From Cysteiniphilum litorale (lineage in GTDB: Bacteria; Pseudomonadota; Gammaproteobacteria; Francisellales; Francisellaceae): a stretch of DNA of 64,000 bases. The notes beneath the pieces were generated by a model that was not told the DNA's origin, ran no database searches, and was given only the letters and a program-made list of their open reading frames with translations. The stretch is taken from NCBI RefSeq assembly GCF_003428165.1, contig NZ_QLIQ01000001.1, positions 240,442-304,441 on the forward strand, written 5' to 3'. The position numbers and the translations under genes are program-made. Below are positions 47,482 to 57,966 of this stretch, piece after piece; the first letter of the stretch is position 1, and each line of letters opens with the position of its first letter.

Positions 47482-48090
47482 ATGAATATTAAAAATTTAA
47501 CTAAAAAGATTGGCTATTTTGGTTTACTTAACCTAAGTTTGATTGGCAGCAGCTTTGCCAACTCTAGCGTGTCTATCTATGTTGACCCCGCAGTAGCAGA
47601 TCTTGATGCAACGCAAACACAGTTTATCGTTGCTAGCGCATACCCTGAAGTAACACCACCAACACTAATTGTTGATACTGATAGGGTTACGATTGATATT
47701 GGTTATAATATTATGTCAGAAAACAGTGACGTTGCTAATTGGCTTAAAAACATCCGCAGCACATGCGATACTGATGATACTAACTGCAAAGCAATTGGCA
47801 GCAAAATGAGTAATCCTACAGCAGGTCTTGGTTTATACGGTGATCTTATTTTCACCTCCAAAGATCACCAACATCACTATATTTGCAAAAACGTCGTATT
47901 AGGTGCTGTTAAACTTAGCTATTTTACAGCGACTTGGTCGCTTGGTGCCAAGTCAAGCCTACCAAGAAAATATAATGAAACAACTAAAGACTGGGAACTC
48001 ACCTTAAATTGTGAAAGTGCTCAACAAGAGGTTAAACGCATTACACTCACAGGAGGTAACAGCCTATTTAAAGTGATCAGTGTCAAGTAA
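47482..48090 (+). CDS. Secreted protein of unknown function
   Basis: A 202-residue protein with a Sec signal peptide (cleavage near Ser-Phe-Ala-Asn, about residue 26). The mature part has five cysteines, a region CDTDDTNC of calcium-loop appearance, and beta-rich segments. An AAGGA site lies just upstream. It is cotranscribed with the DUF1554 lipoprotein and may be its partner. Nothing in it is recognised. It ends 3 nt from the convergent CoA-transferase gene. Confidence 0.72.
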   Translation: MNIKNLTKKIGYFGLLNLSLIGSSFANSSVSIYVDPAVADLDATQTQFIVASAYPEVTPPTLIVDTDRVTIDIGYNIMSENSDVANWLKNIRSTCDTDDTNCKAIGSKMSNPTAGLGLYGDLIFTSKDHQHHYICKNVVLGAVKLSYFTATWSLGAKSSLPRKYNETTKDWELTLNCESAQQEVKRITLTGGNSLFKVISVK

Positions 48091-48093
48091 GGA

Positions 48094-49224
48094 TCACTTA
48101 AATTCTTTTCTTATCTTCGCCGTTGACGCACCCAATGCCTCTGGCGTATTAAGCGTATCTAGATCATGACTTCCATTAATCTTCATTGGATTACCCGGCA
48201 CAGTATAATCGCCAGCATCAATGAGCATATTACGTGCTTTAATCTGCGGCAGCTCACAGGCTTGTTTGATGTTATTAACGATACCATTTGGAATACCAGC
48301 ATCAGTTAAGATCCTCTGCCATTCTGCTGTTGTCTTTTGCCTAAAAAGTGGTTGTACAACAGCTTGTAAATCAGTGCGATTTTTAATGCGATCAGGTCCC
48401 GTTTTAAACTTAGGATCATCGTGCCAATTCATTTTATCTAGCGCTTGACAGAAACTTAGCCATAGCTTTTCGCCCAAAACAGCCACAATAACGGCGCCAT
48501 CTTTTGTACGTAACGCACCAAAAGGTGCAGCAGCTGGATCAATATTACCACTGCAATGTTCAATTTCATTGAGTTTAGTATAAGCCACCACTTCAGCTGG
48601 CATCATTGCAAATAAGCCATCTAGCATGGAGACATCCACATAAGCGCCTTTGCCATTTCGCAATCGCCCACAATAGGCAGTCATCGTTGCCATATAGCCC
48701 CACATCCCAGCACTGACATCACCGACAGGAAAGCCAATGCGTCCGCTATCTTTATCTAAATCACCATTGATTGACATCATGCCTGAATAGCCTTGACCCA
48801 CCAAATCAAAACCTGGTGCATGCGCCATTGGTCCTGTCGTACCAAAACCTGAAATCGAGGTGTATACAATTGCGGGATTTATTTTTTTAACCTCTTCATA
48901 ACCTAAGCCTAATTTCTCCATCACACCAGGTCTAAAATTCTCCACAAGAATATCTGCCTTTTGAATGATCTTTTTAATCAATGCGATATCTTCTGAATTT
49001 TTCAAATCCAGCGCACAACTTTCTTTATTGGCATTGGCTGATGCCCAAAATACTGAAGTTCCTTCTTTGGTGAAGGGAGCCGCTGAACGCAACATATCAC
49101 CATCTTCTGGACGCTCAATTTTAATAACTCGTGCGCCATTGTAAGCCAAGAGCATTGTGCAATAAGGTCCAGCTAACGCTTGAGTAAAATCCAATACCAA
49201 TACATCATCTAAAACGCGTGACAT
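48094..49224 (-). CDS. CaiB/BaiF family III CoA-transferase (second paralogue)
   Basis: A 376-residue class III CoA-transferase with LVLDFTQALAGPYCTMLLAYNGARVIKIERPEDGD (in outline) at the start, ILVENFRPGVMEKLGLGYEEV and AYVDVSMLDGL with the catalytic Asp. It resembles the protein at 35593 but is clearly a different branch. AAGGAG precedes the ATG. It follows an enoyl-CoA hydratase homologue on the same strand (41 nt gap), forming a two-gene catabolic unit. The acyl group is unknown. Confidence 0.9.
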   Translation of the reverse strand: MSRVLDDVLVLDFTQALAGPYCTMLLAYNGARVIKIERPEDGDMLRSAAPFTKEGTSVFWASANANKESCALDLKNSEDIALIKKIIQKADILVENFRPGVMEKLGLGYEEVKKINPAIVYTSISGFGTTGPMAHAPGFDLVGQGYSGMMSINGDLDKDSGRIGFPVGDVSAGMWGYMATMTAYCGRLRNGKGAYVDVSMLDGLFAMMPAEVVAYTKLNEIEHCSGNIDPAAAPFGALRTKDGAVIVAVLGEKLWLSFCQALDKMNWHDDPKFKTGPDRIKNRTDLQAVVQPLFRQKTTAEWQRILTDAGIPNGIVNNIKQACELPQIKARNMLIDAGDYTVPGNPMKINGSHDLDTLNTPEALGASTAKIRKEFK

Positions 49225-49265
49225 TTCTCTCTCCTTGAATCTTTCGTTTTTTCATTTTTTCATTT

Positions 49266-50030
49266 TTATTTCTTATGATGAATCTTGGCGATAAGCGCTT
49301 CAACACGCTTTGTAAACTGTGGACTATTCAAAATCTTATGTCTCGATTCCTCAATAGCCACGGCTTCATCATAATTAATCGTAACATCATTAGCCAAAAC
49401 ATTAAGCTGCAATTTGCTGTTAGCAACTCCTTCAGCACAGCAACTAATAATTGCCTGACAGACCTCATCAACACGCGCTGAAAGTGATGTACCATCACTA
49501 AAAATGGCATTAAAAATTCCTGCATGATAGGCATCCATTGCATCGATGCTACCAGCGGTAAAAAATAGCTCTTTAGCTTTATGGATACTCATGACTGACA
49601 ACCAATTTTGGTAATTGCGCAATGAGAAAGGCACACCCATTTTATTGGCGGTAATAATCACCTTGCTGTCATTGGTGGCATAAACCATGTCACAAACCAT
49701 CAGCATATGTAAAGCACCGGCATAAACAGCACCTTCGACTTGGGCAATAATAGGTAACGGTGATGCCGTCATCGCATCAAACATTTCAAACATCGGATCA
49801 TTGGTAATCTCATCGACTGATGTCAGTTCATTTAAATCATGCCCTGCTGAAAATATGCCATGCGAAATATTGGCTTTAAGCACAATCACACGCTGTTTCT
49901 TGCGTTTTGCCTCATGAATAAATTGCGTGACGGCTTTTGACATCTCACTATCAAAAGCATTGCGTTTATCACCATTATTGATCGTAATTGTTGTGATTTT
50001 GTCATCGTGTTGACAGAGTATCTTATCCAT
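49266..50030 (-). CDS. Enoyl-CoA hydratase/isomerase family protein
   Basis: A 254-residue crotonase-fold protein: ITTITINNGDKRNAFDSEM at the start, an oxyanion-hole region FSAGHDLNEL, and VEGAVYAGALHMLMVCDMVYA in outline. The glutamates that act as acid/base in true hydratases are not clearly both present (the second site reads MGVPFSLRNY), so the reaction may be an isomerisation or another crotonase chemistry. It is upstream of a CoA-transferase in the same operon, as in carnitine-type or branched acyl-CoA pathways. Confidence 0.83.
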   Translation of the reverse strand: MDKILCQHDDKITTITINNGDKRNAFDSEMSKAVTQFIHEAKRKKQRVIVLKANISHGIFSAGHDLNELTSVDEITNDPMFEMFDAMTASPLPIIAQVEGAVYAGALHMLMVCDMVYATNDSKVIITANKMGVPFSLRNYQNWLSVMSIHKAKELFFTAGSIDAMDAYHAGIFNAIFSDGTSLSARVDEVCQAIISCCAEGVANSKLQLNVLANDVTINYDEAVAIEESRHKILNSPQFTKRVEALIAKIHHKK

Positions 50031-50216
50031 TGAAATATCTCCTTTTCGGTTTTACAGTCCAAAGCATCGCGCCAGTGCCCCTAAGTATAGCGTGAGATTT
50101 TTAAAATAGGCATTCGTTCAGTCGGTTTTTCAAACTTTACCCTTTTTACCCTTTTTACCTCTTCTATATTTTGGCTATAACCATATTCCTGACCACTTTG
50201 ATTGTGTAAGCGTTGG

Positions 50217-50297
50217 CTGAGCGTAAGTCGAAGCCTCTATGAAGTGTGATAACCCACTTCGACTGATGCTCAGTGCATCGCTTCGACTTACGCTCAG
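50217..50297. repeat. Palindromic repeat family 2, copy B
   Basis: CTGAGCGTAAGTCGAAG (50217-50233) and CTTCGACTTACGCTCAG (50281-50297) are perfect 17-bp inverted arms. The 47-nt loop contains a third related arm, CTTCGACTGATGCTCAG (50257-50273). The flanks GCGTTGG and GGTACG match copy A at 25829. It sits in the 433-nt gap before the chitinase gene. Just before it, 50135-50160, is a short tandem TTTTTACCC repeat. Confidence 0.85.
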
Positions 50298-50362
50298 GGT
50301 ACGGTGAGCACTTGTGGGTGAATATTTAGTCTTATCCTATATTTTCATCTTTTTTATCCAAA

Positions 50363-50380
50363 ATGCATAAATTACGCACA
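50363..50380 (+). promoter_or_regulatory. Shared motif upstream of the chitinase gene
   Basis: ATGCATAAATTACGCACA matches 15 of 18 positions of the site at 44915-44932 and ends 83 nt before the chitinase start. A short palindrome CTGTAGTTACAG (50395-50406) follows it. Confidence 0.5.
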
Positions 50381-50463
50381 CCGCTGTTATTAATCTGTAG
50401 TTACAGTTATTTGATTGTTTTGCGATCATTTTCCCTGCCTGTGCAATTATTAAGGAGAACAGC

Positions 50464-52683
50464 ATGAAATTATCTAAACTTTATTTTCTCACATTGACAG
50501 CTTTGATCATAAGTGCTTGCGGTGGCGGCTCTGATGGCGCAAGCAATGAAACATCACCAACATCGACACCAACGTCTGAGTCAGACCACCAAACCTTACC
50601 ATCATCCGAGAATACAACAATAGGAAACACAGAAAACACGGAAAACACCGAGTCTGAAGTACCTGAAACCGAGGTTGAACCAACACCAATACCATCAATT
50701 AATATCGTGCAATTTATAGCAAATGGTATTCCTGAAACAGCCGATGGCACGGTTAACTTTATTAAACCAAATCAAGAAGTTGTCAGCTATAATTTATCGG
50801 AAATGCGTAGCCAATCGGGTGTTACGTTAGCAAGCAATGACTATTCTGTTGAGTCCACTATTTTATATGAAGGGATCAATTATGTACTAACAACGGCAAG
50901 CATTTCAATACACAGTGGCATGACCAGCCCCGTTTCACTTAATTACAATGCGCTTGCCGCAGAAGCTGGTGTTATTCATATCACATTAAACAACCTTCCT
51001 AGTGGCAGCACTGAACGTTTGGTAAGTATTTATGATAATGAATCAAATCTTGTTAGCTCACAAATGACCAATAACTTCAATGTCACCTTGAGTCTTAATC
51101 CCGGCACTTATACGATTAGCTATCAGGGCTATCTTGATAATGCCAATAATCGCTACTATAGCGCAAATAACACCAACAATATAACCGTTACTGCTGCAAG
51201 CACACAAGATCTTGCGATTAGCTATGCAGTGGATAATGTTTTTTACGAGGTTGGCGCCTATTATCCTGCGTGGGGCACCTATGGTCGCGATCACCAAATA
51301 CACCACTTAGATGCAAAAGATCTTGATGTGCTTTATTATGCTTTTTTGAACTTTAACGCTAATGGTATTGTCACACTTGGTGATGGTTATGCCGATACGG
51401 AGAAACGCTTTACAACAGACGTTACCACTACGCATGGCACCTATAAAGCAGGCACATGGTATGGCGAAGGTTCTAACAAACCTTTCTATGGTAATCTAGA
51501 GCGTATTCAACAGTTAAAGACATTGGCAAAGAACCAGTATAATAACGACTTGATTGCTGTTTTTTCTATTGGAGGTTGGACATGGTCTGGCAATTTCCCA
51601 AGTGTTGCTGCTGATCCACAAAAACGTCTAGCCTTTGCTAATAGTGCCACGGCATTGGTTGAGCAATACAATATGGATGGGCTTGATCTTGATTGGGAGT
51701 TTCCTGTATGGGGTGTGCAAAATGAGCATATCAATGCCGCTAATACGGCTATTGCTGCCCAAGGTGCTGGTATTACCAATGAGCAAAAGCAAGCGATTCT
51801 TGATCAATACTTACAATATAACGATGCTGCCAACTATGTTGAGCTTATTAAAGTCGTTCGTCAAAAGTTGGATAACTTAAGTAACACCACTGGCAAAACC
51901 TATCATTTAAGTATTGCCATCAATCAAGCACCTGAAAATATTGCCCTTAATCACTATAGTCAGATGCTACCGTATCTTGATTCGGTCAACATCATGTCCT
52001 ATGATGCGGCAGGAACTTGGGATAGTACCACAGGACATCAATCCCCCTTATCTGCCACAGAAGGTGCTGATGCACCAAACTATACGACGACCAAAGGGCA
52101 ATGGAATCTCATCAGCAGTGTTGCCGCACTTAATGCCGAAGGTGTCAGCAATCAAAAAATCATCGCTGGGATTCCGCTCTATGGTCGCCAATGGGTAGAA
52201 GTAGATGTTGGATTAGCACATATTCCAGGAGTTTATCAATCAGGTATCACAGGACCTGGTGAGTGGGAGAATGGCAGTCTAGGGTATAACTGCCTCATGG
52301 GGGATAGCTTCTCAAATGTTAAGGATAATGAAGTGTGCACAAGCTTTGCTAACACAGCATCTGATTACACCTATATTCTTGTGCGTGATAACAACAATGT
52401 GTTAAGAAGTGTTGGCAACTTTGGTGAGGTGGGCATCAATGGTTATACAGTCTCAGGTGTTACCTACCCATTTGATCGAATTGTTGAAAGCTATTATTAC
52501 AACCCGTTATCACGGATGTTTATTACGTATGATTCGGCAACGATGGTTAAAATCAAAGCGCATTGGCTAAAACAGCAAGGGTTAAAAGGGGCAATGTTTT
52601 GGGATACTTCAGGTGATGCACCCAACCCTGAAACCAATCCTGATCCATCACTCATTGATGCGCTAGCTAATACATTTAACTAA
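50464..52683 (+). CDS. GH18-family chitinase lipoprotein
   Basis: A 739-residue lipoprotein (Ile-Ser-Ala-Cys, Cys19) with a low-complexity Ser/Thr/Glu tether (about 20-80) and an N-terminal beta module. A catalytic GH18 domain runs from about residue 260 to the end. The GH18 signature DGLDLDWEF puts the catalytic acid at Glu412; SIGGWTWS and MSYDAAGTWD are the other conserved barrel parts. AAGGAG precedes the ATG. It would hydrolyse chitin or related N-acetylglucosamine polymers at the cell surface. A motif shared with the DUF1554 gene lies upstream. Confidence 0.92.
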   Translation: MKLSKLYFLTLTALIISACGGGSDGASNETSPTSTPTSESDHQTLPSSENTTIGNTENTENTESEVPETEVEPTPIPSINIVQFIANGIPETADGTVNFIKPNQEVVSYNLSEMRSQSGVTLASNDYSVESTILYEGINYVLTTASISIHSGMTSPVSLNYNALAAEAGVIHITLNNLPSGSTERLVSIYDNESNLVSSQMTNNFNVTLSLNPGTYTISYQGYLDNANNRYYSANNTNNITVTAASTQDLAISYAVDNVFYEVGAYYPAWGTYGRDHQIHHLDAKDLDVLYYAFLNFNANGIVTLGDGYADTEKRFTTDVTTTHGTYKAGTWYGEGSNKPFYGNLERIQQLKTLAKNQYNNDLIAVFSIGGWTWSGNFPSVAADPQKRLAFANSATALVEQYNMDGLDLDWEFPVWGVQNEHINAANTAIAAQGAGITNEQKQAILDQYLQYNDAANYVELIKVVRQKLDNLSNTTGKTYHLSIAINQAPENIALNHYSQMLPYLDSVNIMSYDAAGTWDSTTGHQSPLSATEGADAPNYTTTKGQWNLISSVAALNAEGVSNQKIIAGIPLYGRQWVEVDVGLAHIPGVYQSGITGPGEWENGSLGYNCLMGDSFSNVKDNEVCTSFANTASDYTYILVRDNNNVLRSVGNFGEVGINGYTVSGVTYPFDRIVESYYYNPLSRMFITYDSATMVKIKAHWLKQQGLKGAMFWDTSGDAPNPETNPDPSLIDALANTFN

Positions 52684-52701
52684 TACGATGCAGTGTTACT
52701 G

Positions 52702-52890
52702 TTACATACCATCCGAGCCTGTCATTGGTATGTTCGGGGTATTTTGAGCTGGTTGAACAAGACTGTGCTTGTATGCTTTATTTGAGTTTGATACATAATC
52801 GGTACCGGCATAAGCAGCAGCTAAGTTACCTGCTAAGAAAATACCGATAAATATCAGTGCAATCGCTTTAAAAAATTTGTTCTTTTTCAT
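52702..52890 (-). CDS. Small secreted peptide (62 residues)
   Basis: A 62-residue product with a lysine-rich start, a hydrophobic core and an Ala-Tyr-Ala-like signal peptidase site at about residue 29, leaving a short polar mature peptide (about 33 residues) with Pro and Gly. AAAGGAGC is spaced 8 nt before the ATG, good evidence of translation. It lies 18 nt from the chitinase stop, convergent. Not recognised; a membrane-anchored or exported small protein. Confidence 0.65.
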   Translation of the reverse strand: MKKNKFFKAIALIFIGIFLAGNLAAAYAGTDYVSNSNKAYKHSLVQPAQNTPNIPMTGSDGM

Positions 52891-53027
52891 CTTAAGTGCT
52901 CCTTTAATTATTGTTCATTTTCTGGGGTGAGTGTTATAACACCTGTCCATCATCAATAATCAAAATTAATAAAAGCTTAAGATGTCACAGCAAATAAAAA
53001 TGGTTTTAGAAAAATCACATTCGATCG

Positions 53028-53651
53028 CTAAATTTCAATAATAACTTCGGTTGAAGCAGCACGAAACTTTTTTGGTAAATCCATGGCACTATAACCAAAT
53101 GCACACATCACACCTGAAAAATCAAAATCATCAAAATTGATTTGTTTATATTCATCAAGGACTTTCTTGACATTTTCAGCTTCAAAACCCTCAATCGGGC
53201 AGCTGCTAATACCTAAAGATTGTGCGGCATTGAGTAGATTCGTTAGTGCAATATAACACTGTCTTTTTGCCCAAGCATCCGTATCTTCAACACTGAGATA
53301 GTTTTGCACTAAACCTAGGTAAGTATCCTGCATTTCTTGTGGTAAATTTCGGCGCGAAACCTTTTGACGAACATAATCACTCTTACCACGGAAGTTATGC
53401 GCTTTGCGACTTAAGATAATAACAATAAAGCTTGAATCTGTAATTTGGCTTTGATTCCAGCATGCAGGTTTTAATTTCTCACGCAATTTATCATCTTGGA
53501 TCACAATAAACTGCCATGGCTCCAAACCAAACGATGATGGTGACAGCCGCCCTGCTTCTAAAATAAATGCTTTATCTTTGGCAGAAATTTTGCGTGTTGG
53601 GTCAAATTTCTTGCAAGCAAAGCGTTGCTCTAATAGTTCAATATAATTCAT
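53028..53651 (-). CDS. Nitroreductase-family oxidoreductase
   Basis: A 207-residue FMN enzyme of the NfsB type: MNYIELLEQRFACKKFDP at the start, SPSSFGLEPWQFIVI (flavin binding), and GISSCPIEGF with the C-terminal region. Such proteins reduce quinones or nitro compounds with NAD(P)H. Two adjacent ATG codons exist; AGAGG is better spaced for the second (53651). It follows an aminotransferase gene by 8-11 nt and is likely cotranscribed. Confidence 0.88.
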   Translation of the reverse strand: MNYIELLEQRFACKKFDPTRKISAKDKAFILEAGRLSPSSFGLEPWQFIVIQDDKLREKLKPACWNQSQITDSSFIVIILSRKAHNFRGKSDYVRQKVSRRNLPQEMQDTYLGLVQNYLSVEDTDAWAKRQCYIALTNLLNAAQSLGISSCPIEGFEAENVKKVLDEYKQINFDDFDFSGVMCAFGYSAMDLPKKFRAASTEVIIEI

Positions 53652-53662
53652 CATGATCCTCT

Positions 53663-54880
53663 TTATAATGCTTTGGCATGTACTCTTTCTTGTTTAACAT
53701 AATCAACTAAGCGTTCCATGGCATCTGTTAAAACACTGACCTCATCGGCACAGCTAAGGCGTAGGTAACCTGGTGCACCAAACGCGGAACCTGGCATAAC
53801 AGCTAAATGCTTGGTTTCTAATAAATGCAAACAAAAACTCACATCATCTTTAAAGCCTAATGCTTCAATAATTGGCTGCACATAAGGGAATAAATAAAAG
53901 GTTGTCTCTGGTAATAGACAATCTATCTCTGGCACGTTTTGTAATGCCTCATAACAAAAATTGACACGTTCTTGATATATTGCTAGTTGTTCAAATAGTG
54001 CTGATCTTGGTAAATTGAGAGCTTCTATTGCAGCATACTGTGAGATAGAGCACGCGCATGACATCGATTGTGACTGATAACGCTTAAGCATATTGATCAT
54101 ATCCTCGGGTGCAATGATATAGCCAATGCGCCATCCTGCCATCGCATAACTTTTAGATACGCCATTAACAATGGCATAACGCGATTTTAACTCAGGCGAC
54201 ACTTCAATCAATGTCAGTGGACGATCTCCCCAATAAAGCATATCGTAAATATCATCACTAATGACCCAAACATCAGGGTAATCTTTTAATACACGAGCAA
54301 TCATATTCAATGTTTCTTTGTGATATATCGCACCAGTTGGGTTATGTGGAATATTAAGCACTAACGCCTTTGTTTTGGTATTAAGTTTTGCTCTTAAGTC
54401 ATGCTCCGTTGGCTGAAAATCATTGTGATGCGTTGTCTCCACGACTATCGGTTTACCATGCGCAAGCTTAATCATATCAGGATAAGATGTCCAAAAAGGC
54501 GAGAAGAACAGCACTTCATCACCTGCATTTAAAATACAATTAAAAATATTGTATAGACTGTGCTTAGCACCTGTTGTCACACACACTTCATTATGTTGAA
54601 AATTAAGCTGATAATCGCGGCTGTAGCGTTTCATAATCGCCTCTTTTAACTCAACAATTCCATCTACTGGTGTATATTGCGTGCGATTTTCATCAATCGC
54701 TTTTTTAGCAGCTTCTTTAACCACGCTAGGTGAATCAAATCCTGGCTCACCAACGGCTAAAGAAATCACATCTTGATGCCCTGCCTTAATAAGACTTGCA
54801 GCACGGGCTGCCATTTCAGCGGCTTTTGAACCTTCAACATTTAGCACGCGCTGACTAAAGCGTTTTGCTTGATCTAACAT
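53663..54880 (-). CDS. PLP-dependent class I/II aminotransferase
   Basis: A 405-residue aspartate-aminotransferase-type enzyme. The PLP lysine lies in VNGVSKSYAMAGWRIGYI; the N-terminal VISLAVGEPGFDSP and the NIPHNPTGAIY and RLSCA blocks are conserved. The amino donor and acceptor cannot be fixed (AspC/aromatic type). It lies between barA and the nitroreductase gene on the same strand. Confidence 0.9.
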   Translation of the reverse strand: MLDQAKRFSQRVLNVEGSKAAEMAARAASLIKAGHQDVISLAVGEPGFDSPSVVKEAAKKAIDENRTQYTPVDGIVELKEAIMKRYSRDYQLNFQHNEVCVTTGAKHSLYNIFNCILNAGDEVLFFSPFWTSYPDMIKLAHGKPIVVETTHHNDFQPTEHDLRAKLNTKTKALVLNIPHNPTGAIYHKETLNMIARVLKDYPDVWVISDDIYDMLYWGDRPLTLIEVSPELKSRYAIVNGVSKSYAMAGWRIGYIIAPEDMINMLKRYQSQSMSCACSISQYAAIEALNLPRSALFEQLAIYQERVNFCYEALQNVPEIDCLLPETTFYLFPYVQPIIEALGFKDDVSFCLHLLETKHLAVMPGSAFGAPGYLRLSCADEVSVLTDAMERLVDYVKQERVHAKAL

Positions 54881-54897
54881 TTCGCTTTCGCTCCTTA

Positions 54898-54933
54898 AAT
54901 TTATTGACTCAATTTATTGACTCAATTTATTGA
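54898..54933. repeat. 13-bp tandem repeat at the 3' end of barA
   Basis: AATTTATTGACTC occurs twice and then AATTTATTGA, all perfect. The barA stop codon (TAA on the minus strand, 54927-54929) is inside the third unit. Copy-number change would mainly alter the spacer before the aminotransferase gene. Confidence 0.8.
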
Positions 54934-57779
54934 TTATATTGATGATAAGCTTGTATTGTTTTATCACAAACCATCACAAATTGCTCATACTTCTCTAGCA
55001 CAATGGCATCAATCGTATAATTATTATGTTGCAGCGCTTTTTCAAGCTGTGCTAATTTATTTTTCAACGCAGGCACGCCACAGTAACTAGCACCGCCGTG
55101 AAGCTTATGTACTAAATCTCTTAAGTGTTTACCCTCGTTATTTTCATAAGCGCTCACGATCTCTTCAACAGCACTATTTAAAGAGCCCATAAATGCTGCC
55201 AGCATTTCCTTGGCAAAAACGACATTGCCACCTGCTAGGCCTGACGCAAGCTCAATATCGATATAGATTTCATCATCAACCGCTGCATTCTTATTGCTAA
55301 GCTCGCTTATATGCTCGAAATTTTCATTTTTCTCGTCATTTTTAGTTGGTAATGACAGCTCATTACTACCTAAATAATGCATCAATAATTCGGATAACGC
55401 ATTGTCATCAATCGGCTTGATTTGTATGGCATCAAAACCCTCTTGTAAAAGGCTCTCGCCCTGCCCTTCAACAACATCTGCCGTGACAGCAATGATAGGG
55501 GTATTCTGATAACGCTGATCTTGGCGCAAGGCATGACATAACTCAACCCCATCCATCTCAGGCATATGCACATCGGTTAAGACCATCATAAATTTTTGCT
55601 TTTGAGCTAATGATAACGCCTCTTTTGCACTAAAGGCATCAACTGGAGAGTAGCCTTTTGTTTTCAATAAAATATGCAATAGCTTTAAATTAATGGGATT
55701 GTCATCAACAATAAGTATCGATTTTTCTACTTGTATATTAGGTATGTCACCTACAGTGTCAGCCTCTTCTGTTTCACTCAATTCAAGAGAACTCTCTAAA
55801 AAAGAAACCAGTTTATTAGGCTTATATGGGTAATTCAAACAATTCTTAAGATCTAGCTTATGCGTGTAATCAAAGAGTTCATTTAGCGGCATATTAGCAA
55901 TAAGAAAAATATTCGCTTGCGTAAATGACTGCAAATCCATAATTAATGACTGTTTTAATTTCTGCATTTCAGGCAGTGTGTTATAAATCAATACAATATC
56001 AACCGTATCTTGTTCAACCACACTATCAATCAATGCAGTCTCACTCTCACAGCAAATAAACTCAATATCAAGAAGTGCAATATGTGCAAGAAACATCTCA
56101 CAGGCATAGCGACTTTGATTATAAACGATGAGCTTTTTAATGCTTTTTGGTTTCTTTCTTTCAATCGTTACACTTGGTCCTTGCTCAAAAAACACATTAA
56201 AGCTAAAGCATGCGCCATGACCCAACTCACTTTCAACTTTAATTTCCCCATGCATTTTTTCAATCAGCGTTTTACTAATAGTCAGCCCCAGTCCCGTGCC
56301 TCCATATTTGCGACTAGTTGATAAGTCAGCTTGCGTGAAGGCATGAAACAGCTTAGCTATTTGCTCAGATGATAAGCCAATGCCCGTGTCCTTAATCGTA
56401 ACATATAGCTCTACTTGCTCACTTTGCGCATTTTTCTCATTTTGATCGCTTTTCTCATTATGAATTGCTTTTAACTCAATACCAACGCGTACGCTCCCTT
56501 GCTCAGTAAATTTCAATGCATTGCCTACAAGATTGGTTAAAATTTGGCAAAACCTTAATGCATCACCTATGACCATTTGAGGTAAATGTGGATCTAATAA
56601 AACACCAAAGTCAACCTGCTGCTCAATGACCTTGGGCTTGAATAACATCATGCAATTGGTAATTTCTTCACGCAAATTAAACGGCTGATGTTCAAGAATT
56701 AAGTTGCCCGATTCGATTTTTGAGAAATCCAAAATATCATTGATAATGCTCAATAGATTATTGGAAGATAAGATAATTGTTTCTAGATACTCACGTTGTA
56801 AGGAGCTCAGCTTACTTTTTGCCAATAAGTCCAAAAAGCCTAATACTCCATTCATGGGTGTGCGAATCTCATGACTCATATTGGCTAAGAATTTACTTTT
56901 TATCTCGCTAGCCTCAATCGCTTCTTTACGCGCTTGATCTAATTGGATGTTCTGGCGTTCAATTGTTTTAAGCGTATGTCTTAGCTCCCTTGTCGCTTGT
57001 TTAATATTACTCTGCATTTCCTGATGCGCATTATTAAGCGATAGCGCCATGCTATTGACACCTTCTTCAAGATTCTTAAGTTCGCCTGGTGGATTGCCAT
57101 CAAGCTTGGTATCTAACGCACCTTCTTTAATACGTTTCACTGCATTAATAATATCAAAAAGTGGATTGATCAAATCCCCACTTAAACGTAGTCCAAATAA
57201 GATACTCACCGTTAACCCAATCAATACAATCAGTAATGTCGCAATAATTGCCTGATACTGATTCATAATGGTGTTTTCGCGACTTAAGGTAATAACAACC
57301 CAGCCAATACGTTGATCTTTTTCCGTATAAAGCTTATCAACACTTGTTTCTTTTGGGTTAATGGTGCGTGAAATAACAGGCGCTAAAAACTGGATATTTT
57401 TATGCCCTTCTTGCATAAAGATTTTTTTACTAATCAAGTCTGAATTTTCTTTAAAAAAACGAGGATTTACTTGCGGTATTCTACCCGTGAATGTTAATAA
57501 ATTACCATCACGATCATAAATCGCAGCCATGCGCACATCCGGATAGCTTAAAATATTATCCGTGACATTTTGTAAGATAATCTTGCTGTCAAAGTACAAG
57601 CCATACTCAGAGGCGGCAACAAGCTCAGTAGTAACTGCCTCACCACGAATATATAGATTACGATCCAAATCAGAGAAGCGCATGCTGATAAAATAAAACC
57701 CAAGCAATGCTGACACTGTCAGTGTTGGTAATAAGGTTAATAAAATCATCCGCCCGCGGATGCCAACATTTTTAAGCAT
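54927..57779 (-). CDS. barA: BarA-type hybrid sensor histidine kinase
   Basis: A 950-residue tripartite kinase. Two membrane helices (about 12-32 and 176-198) flank a periplasmic sensor of BarA type ([16 protein letters not shown]). A HAMP domain follows, then the HisKA H-box with His303 ([11 protein letters not shown]), the ATPase domain (DTGIGLS, GGTGLGL), a degenerate second receiver-like region, a true receiver with Asp736 ([12 protein letters not shown]) and a C-terminal Hpt with His891 (HKLHGG). BarA phosphorylates UvrY/GacA, which drives the Csr small RNAs. That partner is not in the window. All catalytic residues seem intact. Confidence 0.92.
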   Translation of the reverse strand: MLKNVGIRGRMILLTLLPTLTVSALLGFYFISMRFSDLDRNLYIRGEAVTTELVAASEYGLYFDSKIILQNVTDNILSYPDVRMAAIYDRDGNLLTFTGRIPQVNPRFFKENSDLISKKIFMQEGHKNIQFLAPVISRTINPKETSVDKLYTEKDQRIGWVVITLSRENTIMNQYQAIIATLLIVLIGLTVSILFGLRLSGDLINPLFDIINAVKRIKEGALDTKLDGNPPGELKNLEEGVNSMALSLNNAHQEMQSNIKQATRELRHTLKTIERQNIQLDQARKEAIEASEIKSKFLANMSHEIRTPMNGVLGFLDLLAKSKLSSLQREYLETIILSSNNLLSIINDILDFSKIESGNLILEHQPFNLREEITNCMMLFKPKVIEQQVDFGVLLDPHLPQMVIGDALRFCQILTNLVGNALKFTEQGSVRVGIELKAIHNEKSDQNEKNAQSEQVELYVTIKDTGIGLSSEQIAKLFHAFTQADLSTSRKYGGTGLGLTISKTLIEKMHGEIKVESELGHGACFSFNVFFEQGPSVTIERKKPKSIKKLIVYNQSRYACEMFLAHIALLDIEFICCESETALIDSVVEQDTVDIVLIYNTLPEMQKLKQSLIMDLQSFTQANIFLIANMPLNELFDYTHKLDLKNCLNYPYKPNKLVSFLESSLELSETEEADTVGDIPNIQVEKSILIVDDNPINLKLLHILLKTKGYSPVDAFSAKEALSLAQKQKFMMVLTDVHMPEMDGVELCHALRQDQRYQNTPIIAVTADVVEGQGESLLQEGFDAIQIKPIDDNALSELLMHYLGSNELSLPTKNDEKNENFEHISELSNKNAAVDDEIYIDIELASGLAGGNVVFAKEMLAAFMGSLNSAVEEIVSAYENNEGKHLRDLVHKLHGGASYCGVPALKNKLAQLEKALQHNNYTIDAIVLEKYEQFVMVCDKTIQAYHQYNQ

Positions 57780-57966
57780 AAAATGTGCTTTTGATTTAGC
57801 GCGTTTAATGATGAATTATATCACCCATAAATCATTTTGCAGTGGGAAACTGCCATCTTAAAAATTGAAGTTGCGAACATTTTTAAATAAAAACCCATAT
57901 TGGGTTGAATCATTTATCGTTGACATCTATAATTCTCAACATGAACAACACCTTAAGCCTCTTTCT

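Noticed and set aside
50031..50216. A small gene in the long gap before the chitinase
   Set aside because: Only a short TTTTTACCC tandem repeat is visible; no frame with a start signal.
57865..57966. N-terminal extension of the HigB-like toxin from a TTG
   Set aside because: The family length and N-terminus fit the ATG at 57967.
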